Of a stretch of 64,000 nucleotides of DNA, positions 31,863-40,993 are shown piece after piece (the first letter of the stretch is position 1; every line of letters begins with the position of its first letter). The position numbers and the translations under genes are program-made. The DNA comes from CALAED01 sp036555725 (GTDB lineage Bacteria; Actinomycetota; Actinomycetes; Streptosporangiales; Streptosporangiaceae), in contig DATBKU010000153.1 in the NCBI GenBank assembly GCA_036555725.1, positions 1-64,000 on the forward strand, in the 5' to 3' direction. The notes beneath the pieces were generated by a model. That model was not told where the DNA came from and did no database searches. It saw nothing but the letters and a program-made list of their open reading frames with translations.

Positions 31863-34800
31863 GTGAATGTGCCGAAGCTGCCGGAACATCTTGAGCTGCT
31901 GCTGACCGAAGAGCCTGTGCTGGACGTCTACGCGTACGGCCCGTGGCGGGTGCCCGACGGTCTGTACGAGGAGCTGCGCGAGAGGGCGACGGCGTTCGAG
32001 GCCGACGAGCGCACGCTGCCGCTCACCCGCCCGCTCAGCGCGTTCTACTCCGACGACACGGCGGTGACCGGCGCCGAGATGTGGTCGCTGCTGACGTTTC
32101 TGCTCGGTGCCTCGGCCATTCGCGGCGGCTCGCGCGGCGACATCGACTACGAGTTGCTCAACGGCTTCCTCGCCAAGCCCGATCCGCCCGTTCGCGACCC
32201 GCTGAGCTGGTTCACGCAGGGCGGGCGGTACCGGCCGCCCGGGCTGTGGCTGATCGAGCCCGCGGGCACGGACCGCGAGCGCCGCACGCTGATGTACGAA
32301 CTCGCGCGCGGCTGCCTCGACGTGTTCGCCGGAATCGAGCCGCTGGAGCAGCGCCGGCAGGCGCTGATCCGGCTACACGAGCACCGCGCCGGCGATCCGG
32401 CCCTGCACGAGCAGGATCTGTCCGCCCCGGAGAACGACCTCGAACAGCTGTGGGCCGACGGCGCCGACGAGGAGGTCCTGGCCGCGCTGCCGGAACTGAC
32501 CGGCGTCCTCGGCTACCTGCAGTGGGTCTTCTCGGGCTTCATCGCCGCCCACGAACGGCTGGCCGCCGGCGTCCCGGACGGCGACCCGCTCGAAGTCGCG
32601 CTGGCCCGGCTGCTGCTCCAGGCCGAGGTGAAGGAGATCCCGGCCGAGGTCGCGGTCGCCCTCGGCGTTGGCCGGTATGAGTCGGTGACCGAACGGCTGC
32701 AGGACGCCCGCGGTACGTACTCGGTCGAGGGCTGGCAGATCGACATCAGGTCCTGGCTGGCGCGCGGGCTGGTGGCCGGTGAGGTGGAGGCCTGCCGGGT
32801 GTGGCTCGACATGGCGGTGCGCGTCACCGGGGCCGTGCAGGGCCTGCCCGACACCGCGACCCAGCCCAAGGTACGGGTACCGGTGCGGGCCTTCCAGACC
32901 GACCTGCGTCGGCTCTTCCAGACCCAGCAGCGCACGGTCGTCAATCCGTACGCCGCCAAGCTGGCCGCCTCCGGCGAAAAGCCGCAGGCGCGGCAGAGCA
33001 CGACGAGCGCGGAGAGCAGACCGGCCGATTCGGCGGAGCGCGTCGTGGGCCAGCCGGAGCTGGCCGCTGTAGTACGCGATGCCATCGCGGCGGCCACCGG
33101 TCAGCGGTCCCACCCGGTACGGATGCTCATCGCCGGGCCCGAGGGCACGGGCAAGGGCACCGCGATCTCCGTGCTGGAGAAGGCGCTCATCGACCGCAGT
33201 GTGATCCGCGAGGCGTACTGGATCTCCGACCAGGTCTTCCCCAACCTGCACATCAGCGACGCCGTCCTGTGGTTCCAGGCGCGGGTGCGTGAATGCGTCG
33301 ACGGGCGGCTGCTGCTCGTGATCAACGACCTCGACAAGCTTCTCGGCTATGACCGGTGCGGGGTCGCGGTGATCGAGGAGCTGCGGCGGTTGCTCGGCCG
33401 GCACCCGGGGCTGCACGTCGTCGCGCTGTGCGGCCCGGGCGGCGACGAGCGGGTCTTCGACGCCAACCCGGCGCTGGTGCGCGACCTGCGGGTGGCCCGC
33501 ACCAAGGAGTTCGGCGAGGACGATTTCGCCGAGCTGTTCCACCGCGCGCTGTCCGCCCGCGACGCCGTCGTCGCGCACGAGACGGCCAAGACGGCCGGCG
33601 TGCTGCTGACCCGCACGCCGCCGCTGCTCAACCTGCGCAACGCGCGGCTCGTGGAGTACCTGGCCGAACAGGCCGTCACCGCGGCGCGAGCCAGGGCCGG
33701 CGCGGCCGCCACCTCACTGGAGGTGACCTCGGCCGATCTGCCGCAGCGGCTGGCCCTGGGCGAGGGCGCCCACGAGACCGACCCGCAGGCCGAGCTGGAC
33801 GCCTGCGCCGGCATCGCGTCGGTCAAGCGCGAGGTCGGCCTGCTGGTGGCCGAGGCCAAGGCGGCCCGGATGCGCCGGGAGGCGGGCATGCCGGTGGCGG
33901 CGTGGCCCCGGCACCTCGTCTTCACCGGCAACCCCGGCACCGGCAAAACGAAGGTCGCGCGCATCATCGGCCGCATGTTCGCCGACATCGGCGTGCTGTC
34001 GTCGGGACATCTCGTCGAAGTCGACCGGGCCGACCTGGTCGGCGAGTACACCAGCGAGAGCGGCCCCAAGGTGCGCCGGGCGATCGAGCGGGCGCGCGGC
34101 GGCGTGTTGTGCGTCGACGACGCGCAGAGCCTCGCCCGCGCCGACTCACCGCGCAACGCCGAGGCGATCGAGGTGCTGCTGGCCTCGCTGCAGGCCCATC
34201 CGGATGACCTGATCGTCGTGCTGACCGGGCCGGACGCCGAGGTCAACGGGCTGCTCAAGAGCGACGCCGAACTGGCCGCCTTCTTCCCCAAGCTCGTCCG
34301 CTTCCCCGACCTGACGGGCGACGACTTGGTCAACGTGTTCGCGAGAAAGGCGGCCGAAGCCGGGTTCGACCTGCACGACGGCGTGCTCGGCAAGGTGCAG
34401 ACCCTGGTGCAGGCCGCCACCCGTGGCCCGTCGTTCACCAACGCCCGGCTGATGACCAACCTGCTCGACCGGGCGGTGGCCATGCAGGCCCGCCGCGTGC
34501 TCGAGGACGACGTGGTCGACGAGGGGGAGTCGCTGGACGAGATCCTCGCCGAGGACGTACCGGACGCGCTCACCTCGGGCGGTACGGTGGAGCTGCCGGA
34601 CGACCCGATCGCCGAGATCGACCGGCTGATCGGCCTCGACGCCGTCAAGCGCGAGGTCAAGCTGCTCGTTGCCGAGGCGAAGGCGGAGCAGATGCGCCGC
34701 GACGCGGGCATCCCGATCACCTCGCCGGCCCGGCACATGGTGTTCACCGGCAACCCCGGCACGGCCAAGACGACCATCGCCCGGCTCATCGCCGCCGTCT

Positions 34801-35450
34801 ACGCCAAGCTCGGGCTGCTGTCGTCCGGGCATCTGGTGGAAGTGAGCCGGGCCGACATGGTCGCCGAATACATCGGGCAGACAGCGCCCAAGGTGCGGGC
34901 CGCGGTCGAGCGGGCGCTCGGCGGCGTGCTGTTCATCGATGAGGCGTACGCGCTCACCCCCGGCGACTCGGCCCGCGACTTCGGCCACGAGGCGATCGCC
35001 GAGCTGCTCAAGCTCATGGAGGAGCAGCGGGCCGACCTCGTCGTGATCGTGGCCGGATACGAGCGGGAGATGGGGCGCTTCCTGGAGTTCAACCCAGGGG
35101 TCGCGGCGCGTTTCCCGACTGTGCTCACCTTCCCCGACTACTCCGACGACGAGCTCGTCGCGATCTACGAGTTCATGGCCGCCGAGGCCGGGTTCACGCT
35201 GGGCGACGGCGTCCTCGACATCGTCCGGGCGCTGCTGCGCGCCGCGCCGCGAGGCTCCTCGTTCGGCAACGCCCGGCTGATGCGCAATCTGCTCGAACGC
35301 TCCATCGCGCGGCAGGCCCAGCGCATCACGTCGGCGGACGACACCGATTCGGCGGTGCCGAGTGAAGAGATACGGCTGCTCCGGCCCGAAGACCTGCCCG
35401 AGCGAGGCGCCTCCGAGCAGGACAACGGCCGCTACGGCCCGTACATCTGA
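31863..35450 (+). CDS. 1195-aa triple-AAA ATPase, CbxX/CfxQ type
   Basis: Cytoplasmic giant AAA protein. An N-terminal region of about 350 residues resembles the helical domain of ESX-type EccA proteins only in general form. First AAA module: Walker A GPEGTGKGT (about 424), Walker B LLLVINDLDKL. Second: GNPGTGKTK (about 689) and VLCVDDAQSL, with Asp where the catalytic Glu should be. Third: GNPGTAKTTIAR (about 963) and VLFIDEAYAL, complete. The second and third match CbxX/CfxQ AAA proteins, which remodel partner complexes. No ESX or Rubisco gene is near. GTG start, with the stop only 41 bases from the convergent LCP gene. Confidence 0.85.
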   Translation: MNVPKLPEHLELLLTEEPVLDVYAYGPWRVPDGLYEELRERATAFEADERTLPLTRPLSAFYSDDTAVTGAEMWSLLTFLLGASAIRGGSRGDIDYELLNGFLAKPDPPVRDPLSWFTQGGRYRPPGLWLIEPAGTDRERRTLMYELARGCLDVFAGIEPLEQRRQALIRLHEHRAGDPALHEQDLSAPENDLEQLWADGADEEVLAALPELTGVLGYLQWVFSGFIAAHERLAAGVPDGDPLEVALARLLLQAEVKEIPAEVAVALGVGRYESVTERLQDARGTYSVEGWQIDIRSWLARGLVAGEVEACRVWLDMAVRVTGAVQGLPDTATQPKVRVPVRAFQTDLRRLFQTQQRTVVNPYAAKLAASGEKPQARQSTTSAESRPADSAERVVGQPELAAVVRDAIAAATGQRSHPVRMLIAGPEGTGKGTAISVLEKALIDRSVIREAYWISDQVFPNLHISDAVLWFQARVRECVDGRLLLVINDLDKLLGYDRCGVAVIEELRRLLGRHPGLHVVALCGPGGDERVFDANPALVRDLRVARTKEFGEDDFAELFHRALSARDAVVAHETAKTAGVLLTRTPPLLNLRNARLVEYLAEQAVTAARARAGAAATSLEVTSADLPQRLALGEGAHETDPQAELDACAGIASVKREVGLLVAEAKAARMRREAGMPVAAWPRHLVFTGNPGTGKTKVARIIGRMFADIGVLSSGHLVEVDRADLVGEYTSESGPKVRRAIERARGGVLCVDDAQSLARADSPRNAEAIEVLLASLQAHPDDLIVVLTGPDAEVNGLLKSDAELAAFFPKLVRFPDLTGDDLVNVFARKAAEAGFDLHDGVLGKVQTLVQAATRGPSFTNARLMTNLLDRAVAMQARRVLEDDVVDEGESLDEILAEDVPDALTSGGTVELPDDPIAEIDRLIGLDAVKREVKLLVAEAKAEQMRRDAGIPITSPARHMVFTGNPGTAKTTIARLIAAVYAKLGLLSSGHLVEVSRADMVAEYIGQTAPKVRAAVERALGGVLFIDEAYALTPGDSARDFGHEAIAELLKLMEEQRADLVVIVAGYEREMGRFLEFNPGVAARFPTVLTFPDYSDDELVAIYEFMAAEAGFTLGDGVLDIVRALLRAAPRGSSFGNARLMRNLLERSIARQAQRITSADDTDSAVPSEEIRLLRPEDLPERGASEQDNGRYGPYI

Positions 35451-35472
35451 GGCCCCTTCGCGGCCCGGGGCC
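35451..35472. terminator. Possible terminator hairpin between convergent genes
   Basis: GGCCCC (35451-35456) and GGGGCC (35467-35472) can form a 6-bp stem with a 10-base loop immediately after the AAA ATPase stop. Short and without a T-run. Confidence 0.35.
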
Positions 35473-35490
35473 GCGGCGTTGGGGGCGTGA

Positions 35491-36624
35491 TCAGGGACCC
35501 TTCGTCACCACGCTCTTGGGGATGGGCTTGTCGTTCTTCAGCGCGTTGAACAGCAGGGTGGCCTTGGTTGTATCCCAGCGGATGTACGAGCCGGCCGTCG
35601 GTGACGAGCCGAACCCGCCGATCGGCACCGTGGTGGTCACCGCGTCGCCCTTGGTCACGCCGCGCATGCCCCAGGCGAAGCCGATCAGGTTGTACAGGTG
35701 GTCGCGCTTGTCGACCTCGAAGTTGTCGGTGGCGTGCAGGGCCAGCGGCCAGATCCGGAACGGGTTGATGACCGTGCCCGGGCTGGTGGCCTTGGAGACG
35801 AGCGCGGCGAGCACCTGCCGCTGGTGCTCGACCCGCGCGAGGTCGCCCTGGGCGAACGCGTGGCGGCTGCGGACGTACCCCAGCGCCTGGCTGCCGTCCA
35901 GCGTCTGGCAGCCGGCCTTGAGGTTGAGGCCGGCGTCGCGGTCCTGGACCGGCTCCTTGATACACATCTTGACCCCGCCGACCGCGTCGACCATGCCGGC
36001 GAAGCCGCCGAGGCCGATCTCGGCGTAGTGGTCGACGTGCACGCCGGTCGCCCCCTCGACCGTACGGAGCAGCAGCTTCGGGCCGCCGAAGGCGTACGCC
36101 GCGTTGATCTTGTTGAAGCCGTGCCCGGGGATCGAGACGTACGAGTCGCGAGGGAGGCTGACCAGGCTGGTGCCGCCGGCGCCCATGTGCATCAGCATCA
36201 TGGTGTCGGTCCGCTTCCCGGCCGCCCGGCCGGTGTGCAGTTTGCTGCGCTGCGCCTTGGATAGACCCTCGCGGCTGTCGGAGCCCACGATCAGCCAGTT
36301 GGTGCCCGGGGTGTCGCCGGGACGGCCCGCGTAGTCGCTGAGGACGTCGACGCGCTGCAGCCGCGAATCCAGGTAGAAGTACGCGCCGACAAGCGCAAGG
36401 ACCAGCACGAGGAGAACCACGAGCAGGCGGCGGCCCCAACGGCGCCGCCGCCTGGTCCGCGCCCTTGGCGGCGCGGTTCCTCCCTCGTCATAAGGACGGT
36501 CTGCGCGGGGGTCGTAGGGGTCTCCGTACGGGTCGTCGGTCTCCACCGGTGGGATCACCGACGCGCTCGGCCGGGGTTGCTGCACCCCTTCCCTGCGGGT
36601 CCATCCTTCTGGCCAGTTATTCAT
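35491..36624 (-). CDS. LytR-CpsA-Psr (LCP) family cell-wall ligase
   Basis: 377-aa type II membrane protein. A cytoplasmic Pro/Arg-rich tail of about 70 residues precedes one membrane segment (LLVVLLVLVLALVGAYFYL). The extracytoplasmic LCP domain has NWLIVGSDSREGLS, GKRTDTMMLMHM and SLPRDSYVSIPGHGFNKINAAYAFGG, including the Arg/Asp residues that bind the polyprenyl pyrophosphate. LGYVRSRHAFAQGDLARVEHQRQVL is the C-terminal signature. It attaches glycopolymers such as teichoic acid or arabinogalactan-like chains to peptidoglycan. ATG 36624 preferred over an in-frame TTG nine bases earlier. Confidence 0.93.
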   Translation of the reverse strand: MNNWPEGWTRREGVQQPRPSASVIPPVETDDPYGDPYDPRADRPYDEGGTAPPRARTRRRRRWGRRLLVVLLVLVLALVGAYFYLDSRLQRVDVLSDYAGRPGDTPGTNWLIVGSDSREGLSKAQRSKLHTGRAAGKRTDTMMLMHMGAGGTSLVSLPRDSYVSIPGHGFNKINAAYAFGGPKLLLRTVEGATGVHVDHYAEIGLGGFAGMVDAVGGVKMCIKEPVQDRDAGLNLKAGCQTLDGSQALGYVRSRHAFAQGDLARVEHQRQVLAALVSKATSPGTVINPFRIWPLALHATDNFEVDKRDHLYNLIGFAWGMRGVTKGDAVTTTVPIGGFGSSPTAGSYIRWDTTKATLLFNALKNDKPIPKSVVTKGP

Positions 36625-36781
36625 GTTCCTCAACCTAGGTAACGCTCGGGGTTCGGTCTCGGTTTCCCGACATTAGTGACCTGACGCGATCTTCTAAATC
36701 CGTTCGGTAAAAATCGTACAAACGATGCGTGGAAGCTCGTGCACACTTCCTTTAGGTGTTCGCGGCAGCCTAGGGGTTCGG

Positions 36782-38758
36782 ATGGGTGCACGCCTGCGTC
36801 GTCTCGCCCACTCGGTCAGAACTCGGTTGCCCGGAAGGCGCCGCCGGACGCGCCCAGTCGACCTGGACTTTCCGGAGATGACCGAGTTCAGGTGGATCGC
36901 CAAGACGGGCGAGCTGCTCGAGACGCGTCTTCGCACCGTGGCTCGGCGGCTCCCCGCCCTGGTCGCACAGGCCGTCCGGCTCGCCTGGCAGGCGAGCCGG
37001 ATGGACACCGCGGTGACCATAGTGCTCAACCTGGTGGCCGGGGTGCTCACCGCGTTCGGGCTGCTGGCCACGACCGGCGTGCTCACCGCGCTGTTCTCCG
37101 CGGGACCGACCCCGGATAGGGTCCGTGCGGCGCTGCCGTCGCTGCTCCTCGTTGCGGTGGCTATCGCGCTGAGGGCGGCGTTCTCCGCGACGGCCGGCTG
37201 GGCGCAGGCGCGGCTGCGACCCCGCGTTGAACGCACCGTAGAACTGCGAATGTACGAGCTCACCACCGCTGTGGAGCTCGCTGCGCTGGACAATTCGGAC
37301 TTCCTGGACGACCTGAAGCGGGCCGAGGGGCGCGGCATGCGGGCCGCGCCGGACGTCGTCCAGTACACGGTGGACGTGTTCACCGGGGTGGCGGGTCTCA
37401 TCGCCGCCGCCGGCACGCTGGGCGTGCTGCATCCGCTGTTGCTGCCGCTCTTGCTGCTCACCGCGGTGCCGGAGGGCTGGGCGGCGGCGCGGGCCGCTCG
37501 CATGGGCTACTACACCGAGCTCACCCTGATCGGCATCATCCGTCGCAAGTGGATCCTCTCCGACCTCATGGGCGACCGCCACCACGCCGCCGAGGTGCGC
37601 TCGTTCCGGATGCGCGACTTTCTGCTGGGCGAGTACGACCAGATCGCCACCTACCAGCGGGACGTGGAGCTAGATCTGGCCCGGCGGCAGGCTACCGCCA
37701 GGGTGCTCGGCGACGTACTCAAAGGGATCGCGATCGCCCTGGTCTACATCGCACTCGGCACCATGTTGTGGACCGGTGCCGTCCCGCTCGCGGTGGCCGG
37801 GACGGCGGTCCTTGCCATCAGGGCCGGGCAGAATTCCCTGTCCAACCTGGTCTTCGCGGTCAACCGGTGCTACGAGGAAGGCCTCTATTTCGGCGACTAC
37901 CTCGCCTTCTGCGCGGCGGCCGAAAAGCGGATCCCGGTTCCCAGGGTCGCGGCCGCCGCCGCGACCCCGGACGACTTCGAGTCCGTCGTGGTCGACGACG
38001 TGACGTTCACCTACCCGGGCGCTGACAACAGGTCGCTCAACGGGATCTCCCTGGAGCTGCGGCGCGGCGAGGTCGTGGCGCTCGTCGGCGAGAACGGGTC
38101 CGGCAAGACCACCCTCGCCAAGATCATGGCGGGGCTGTACCTTCCCGACGACGGAGACGTGCGCTGGGACGACATCTCGATACGCGACATGGACCCGGAC
38201 ACATTGCGGTCGCGCATCGCGGTCGTCGCGCAGGAGTACACGCACTGGCCGATGACCGCCCGCCAGAACATCACCATGGGTCGGCTCGCGCCGGACGGAG
38301 AGCTCGCCGTGGAGCGGGCCGCGCGGGACTCCGGCGCGGACGAGGTCGTCGCGGAGCTGACCCGCGGGTACGACACGTTGCTCGACCGGCGCTTCGAGGG
38401 CGGCGCGGAGCTGTCCGGCGGCCAATGGCAGCGGCTGGCGGTGGCGCGCGGCTTCTACCGCGACGCGCCCCTGCTGATCTGCGACGAACCGACCGCCGCC
38501 CTCGACGCCCGGGCCGAGCACGCGCTCTTCGAACGGATCAGGGCGCACGCCGACGGCCGGACGGTGCTGCTCATCACCCACCGGATGGCCAGCGTCCAGC
38601 ACGCGGACCGCATCTACGTGCTGGACCGGGGACGGGTGATCGAGGAGGGCGACCACGACCGGCTGATGGCACTCGACGGCCTGTACGCCGACCTCTACAC
38701 CCTGCAGGCCTCGGCGTACCGGCAGCGGCAGCCGGCCGACGACACGCCGACGGGCTGA
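36782..38758 (+). CDS. ABC transporter, fused permease-ATPase (exporter type)
   Basis: 658-aa half-transporter. About six membrane segments spread over residues 90-340 are followed by a complete ATPase: Walker A LVGENGSGKTTLAKIM, Q-loop VVAQEY, signature ELSGGQWQRLAVARG, Walker B LLICDEPTAALD and switch His LLITHRMASV. It probably acts as a homodimer. ATG 36782 has AGGGG five bases upstream. The LCP gene diverges, and two small-peptide gene copies follow, so peptide export is a possibility; no maturation enzyme is nearby, and that remains inference. ATCGT-ACAA-ACGAT (36713-36726) lies in the upstream gap. Confidence 0.9.
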   Translation: MGARLRRLAHSVRTRLPGRRRRTRPVDLDFPEMTEFRWIAKTGELLETRLRTVARRLPALVAQAVRLAWQASRMDTAVTIVLNLVAGVLTAFGLLATTGVLTALFSAGPTPDRVRAALPSLLLVAVAIALRAAFSATAGWAQARLRPRVERTVELRMYELTTAVELAALDNSDFLDDLKRAEGRGMRAAPDVVQYTVDVFTGVAGLIAAAGTLGVLHPLLLPLLLLTAVPEGWAAARAARMGYYTELTLIGIIRRKWILSDLMGDRHHAAEVRSFRMRDFLLGEYDQIATYQRDVELDLARRQATARVLGDVLKGIAIALVYIALGTMLWTGAVPLAVAGTAVLAIRAGQNSLSNLVFAVNRCYEEGLYFGDYLAFCAAAEKRIPVPRVAAAAATPDDFESVVVDDVTFTYPGADNRSLNGISLELRRGEVVALVGENGSGKTTLAKIMAGLYLPDDGDVRWDDISIRDMDPDTLRSRIAVVAQEYTHWPMTARQNITMGRLAPDGELAVERAARDSGADEVVAELTRGYDTLLDRRFEGGAELSGGQWQRLAVARGFYRDAPLLICDEPTAALDARAEHALFERIRAHADGRTVLLITHRMASVQHADRIYVLDRGRVIEEGDHDRLMALDGLYADLYTLQASAYRQRQPADDTPTG

Positions 38759-38902
38759 CTTAGGAACCTGATTACCGAGAGTGGCCGGATGTGGCCACGC
38801 CTGTCGCATGATGACACTCTCTTTACCGACCCGGGAGACCACGCCGCCTCGTACGGGGAATCGCTCCCTGTAAGAGTCCGCATACAGAAAGTGGCGGATA
38901 TT

Positions 38903-39082
38903 ATGAAAAAGTATGCCAAATGGGGCGGTATCGCCTTTGTAGCGTGGTACGTCCTTAACTCGGCCATCCGACGCGGCGAACCTCATACCCGGCGCGCCGG
39001 GCGGCCTGTCGAACGCCGCGGACTCACGGTCACAGTTCGTGAGCCAACTTCCCGGACGTCTGCGTGCATCCAAGGGGCATGA
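38903..39082 (+). pseudogene. Frameshifted copy of the small MKKY peptide gene
   Basis: The frame from ATG 38903 reads MKKYAKWGGIAFVAWYVLNS, closely matching the intact gene 284 bases downstream, then diverges into arginine-rich non-family sequence. The continuation of the family pattern is present in the +1 frame: RPSDAANLIPGAPGGLS, followed by NAADSRSQFVSQLPG. Removing one base within CTTAAC (38954-38959) joins the two frames into a normal family protein. The shifted frame then lacks a stop at the expected place. I read this as a decayed tandem duplicate; a sequencing error or programmed shift is possible. Confidence 0.65.
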
Positions 39083-39186
39083 GATCCTGACCCGGCTCGC
39101 ACATGAAAGTCTCTTTGGGAGGCCTCACACTGGGGCACAACCACTGACGGGTCACTGTGTCATGCGACGCATAGGAACGGGCGCCG

Positions 39187-39342
39187 ATGAAGAAGTACCT
39201 CAAGTACGGGGCCATCGCCTTCGTGCTGTTCTACCTCCTCAGCCAGCCGGCCAACGCCGCAAACGTGGTTAACAACGCGTTCTCTCTGCTTGGCGACGCG
39301 GGCACCTCGCTCGCCCAGTTCGTCAACGCGCTGGGAGGGTGA
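39187..39342 (+). CDS. 51-aa small membrane/secreted peptide, MKKYLKYG type
   Basis: The intact gene of the pair. It reads MKKYLKYGAIAFVLFYLLSQ, then PANAANVVNNAFSLLGDAGT and SLAQFVNALGG. A short basic N-terminus, a hydrophobic stretch of about 14 residues ending with ANA-A, and an amphipathic C-terminal helix suggest either a small single-span membrane protein or a secreted peptide cleaved near residue 25. Short proteins of this pattern occur in many actinomycetes without a known function. AGGAA lies nine bases before the ATG. It follows an ABC exporter gene and a decayed copy of itself. Confidence 0.75.
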   Translation: MKKYLKYGAIAFVLFYLLSQPANAANVVNNAFSLLGDAGTSLAQFVNALGG

Positions 39343-39364
39343 CGCGTCACGGGCAGCCAAGGAG

Positions 39365-39389
39365 CGGGGCCACCTGGCGTAGCCCCGCA
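39365..39389 (+). terminator. Terminator hairpin after the small peptide gene
   Basis: GCGGGGC (39365-39371) and GCCCCGC (39383-39389) form a 7-bp GC stem with an 11-base loop 23 bases after the stop codon. Confidence 0.5.
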
Positions 39390-39449
39390 CCTGTCCGGTT
39401 GTGCGCCTCATGTGGGTGACGTAGCGTGCCCACCCCCTACGATCTACGC

Positions 39450-39941
39450 ATGTCTGTATTCGACGTGGAAATCGGAAATCTGCTGGGCGGGTCGGCCGAT
39501 CTCGGTCAGTACAAGGGCATGACGGTGCTCATCGTCAACGTCGCCTCCCGATGCGGTCTGACCCCCCAGTACGAAGGACTCGAGCGGTTGCACGAGCGCT
39601 ACGCCGGCCGCGGGTTCACGGTGCTCGGCGTGCCGTGCAATCAGTTCAACGGCCAGGAGCCGGGCGGCGCCGAGGAGATCGCCCAGTTCTGCTCGACGAC
39701 GTACGGCGTCACTTTCCCCATGACCGAGAAGGTGGACGTCAATGGCGCCGGACGGCATCCGCTGTACGAGCGGCTCGTCGACGTGCCCGACGCCGAGGGG
39801 CACACCGGCGACATCCGGTGGAACTTCGAGAAGTTCCTCATCGCCCCCGATGGTGCGGTCGCCGCTCGATTCGGGCCGCTGACCACGCCGGACTCGGGCG
39901 AGCTGACAGCCGCGATCGAACGGACCCTGTCCGCGGCGTGA
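39450..39941 (+). CDS. Glutathione peroxidase family protein (Cys type)
   Basis: 163-aa thiol peroxidase. MSVFDVEIGNLLGGSADLGQ leads to the peroxidatic block NVASRCGLTPQYEGL, which carries Cys (TGC), not selenocysteine. VPCNQFNGQEPGGAEEI and RWNFEKFLIAPDG supply the Gln and Trp of the catalytic tetrad. The family's resolving Cys helix is not obvious beyond FCSTTYGV. In actinomycetes the electron donor is more probably thioredoxin or mycoredoxin than glutathione. ATG 39450 chosen; an upstream GTG at 39426 adds MPTPYDLR. Confidence 0.93.
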   Translation: MSVFDVEIGNLLGGSADLGQYKGMTVLIVNVASRCGLTPQYEGLERLHERYAGRGFTVLGVPCNQFNGQEPGGAEEIAQFCSTTYGVTFPMTEKVDVNGAGRHPLYERLVDVPDAEGHTGDIRWNFEKFLIAPDGAVAARFGPLTTPDSGELTAAIERTLSAA

Positions 39942-40054
39942 CGTCCGCTACTTTCGGCGCCCGGACGCCGCCACTTAGTGGATACTCCTCCTAATCTCGG
40001 GGGCTCCGGGCTTCGGCGTGAAGCCTTCGGCACGTTTTCTGGAGGCCACACACG

Positions 40055-40969
40055 ATGGTGGCGTGGAGCACCGACGACATCCCTGAGTTGAGCGGGCGGC
40101 GCGCGATCGTCACGGGCGCCAATAGCGGTATCGGTTACCACACGGCGATGCGGCTCGCCGAGCACGGGGTCGCGGTCGTGCTGGCCTGTCGCAGCACCGA
40201 GCGGGGCGGGGCCGCGCTGGAGCGGTTGCGCAAGGCGGTGCCCAGCGCCGACGCCACCCTCGCCTCACTCGACCTCGCCGACCTGGCCTCCGTACGCGCC
40301 TTCGCGGCGGAGCACGGCGGCGAACCGCTGCACCTCCTCGTCAACAACGCCGGCGTGATGGCCTTGCCGCGGGTGACCACGGCCGACGGGTTCGAGATGC
40401 AGTTCGGCACCAACCACCTCGGTCATTTCGCGCTGACCGGGCTGCTGCTGCCGGATCTGCAGGCCGCGCCGGACCCACGGGTGGTCACGGTGACGAGCAT
40501 GGCGGCATGGGGCGGCCGAATCCACTTCGACGACCTGCAGTGGGAGCGGCGCTATTGGCGCTGGCCCGCCTACGCACAGTCGAAGGTGGCCAACCTGCTC
40601 TTTGCCAAGGAGCTTGATCGCCGATTCTCCGAGCTGGTCAGCGTGGCCGCGCATCCCGGTTATGCCGCCACCAACCTGACCGGCGGGGCATCGCGGTTCG
40701 AGCGCCGCGGGGTCCGCGACGTGATCTTCGGGTTGGGCGACGCACTCCTCGCTCAATCGTCCGCGGCGGGCGCATGGCCGTTGCTGTACGCCGCGACCGC
40801 GCCAGGGGTGACCGGGGGCGAGTGCTACGGACCGCGCGGCGTCGGGCAGCAGCGGGGCCGCCCGACCCGGGTCAGAACGACCGGTTACGCCGCCCGCCCG
40901 GACGTCGCCCAGCGCCTGTGGAAGGTCTCCGAGCAGCTCACCGGGGTCTCCTACCCCGCCGCGGACTGA
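40055..40969 (+). CDS. SDR-family oxidoreductase, retinol-dehydrogenase-like
   Basis: 304-aa short-chain dehydrogenase. The cofactor loop is IVTGANSGIGYHTAMRLAEHG, and the NADP-preferring ACRSTERG arginine follows. LVNNAGVMALPRVTTADGFEMQFGTNHLGHFALT is the usual NNAG-plus-NHLGHF block. The active-site Ser lies in VTSMAAWGG and Tyr-xxx-Lys in WPAYAQSKVANLLFAKEL. Most similar to the WWOX/retinol-dehydrogenase-like group in bacteria; substrate unknown. Followed after 24 bases by a shortened dimethylarginine hydrolase gene, but no obvious functional link. Confidence 0.9.
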   Translation: MVAWSTDDIPELSGRRAIVTGANSGIGYHTAMRLAEHGVAVVLACRSTERGGAALERLRKAVPSADATLASLDLADLASVRAFAAEHGGEPLHLLVNNAGVMALPRVTTADGFEMQFGTNHLGHFALTGLLLPDLQAAPDPRVVTVTSMAAWGGRIHFDDLQWERRYWRWPAYAQSKVANLLFAKELDRRFSELVSVAAHPGYAATNLTGGASRFERRGVRDVIFGLGDALLAQSSAAGAWPLLYAATAPGVTGGECYGPRGVGQQRGRPTRVRTTGYAARPDVAQRLWKVSEQLTGVSYPAAD

Positions 40970-40993
40970 TCGCCCGCCAGTCCACAAGGAGGC

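Noticed and set aside
39543..39560. Selenocysteine in the glutathione peroxidase
   Set aside because: The peroxidatic codon is TGC within SRCGLTPQ, a plain cysteine, with no in-frame TGA.
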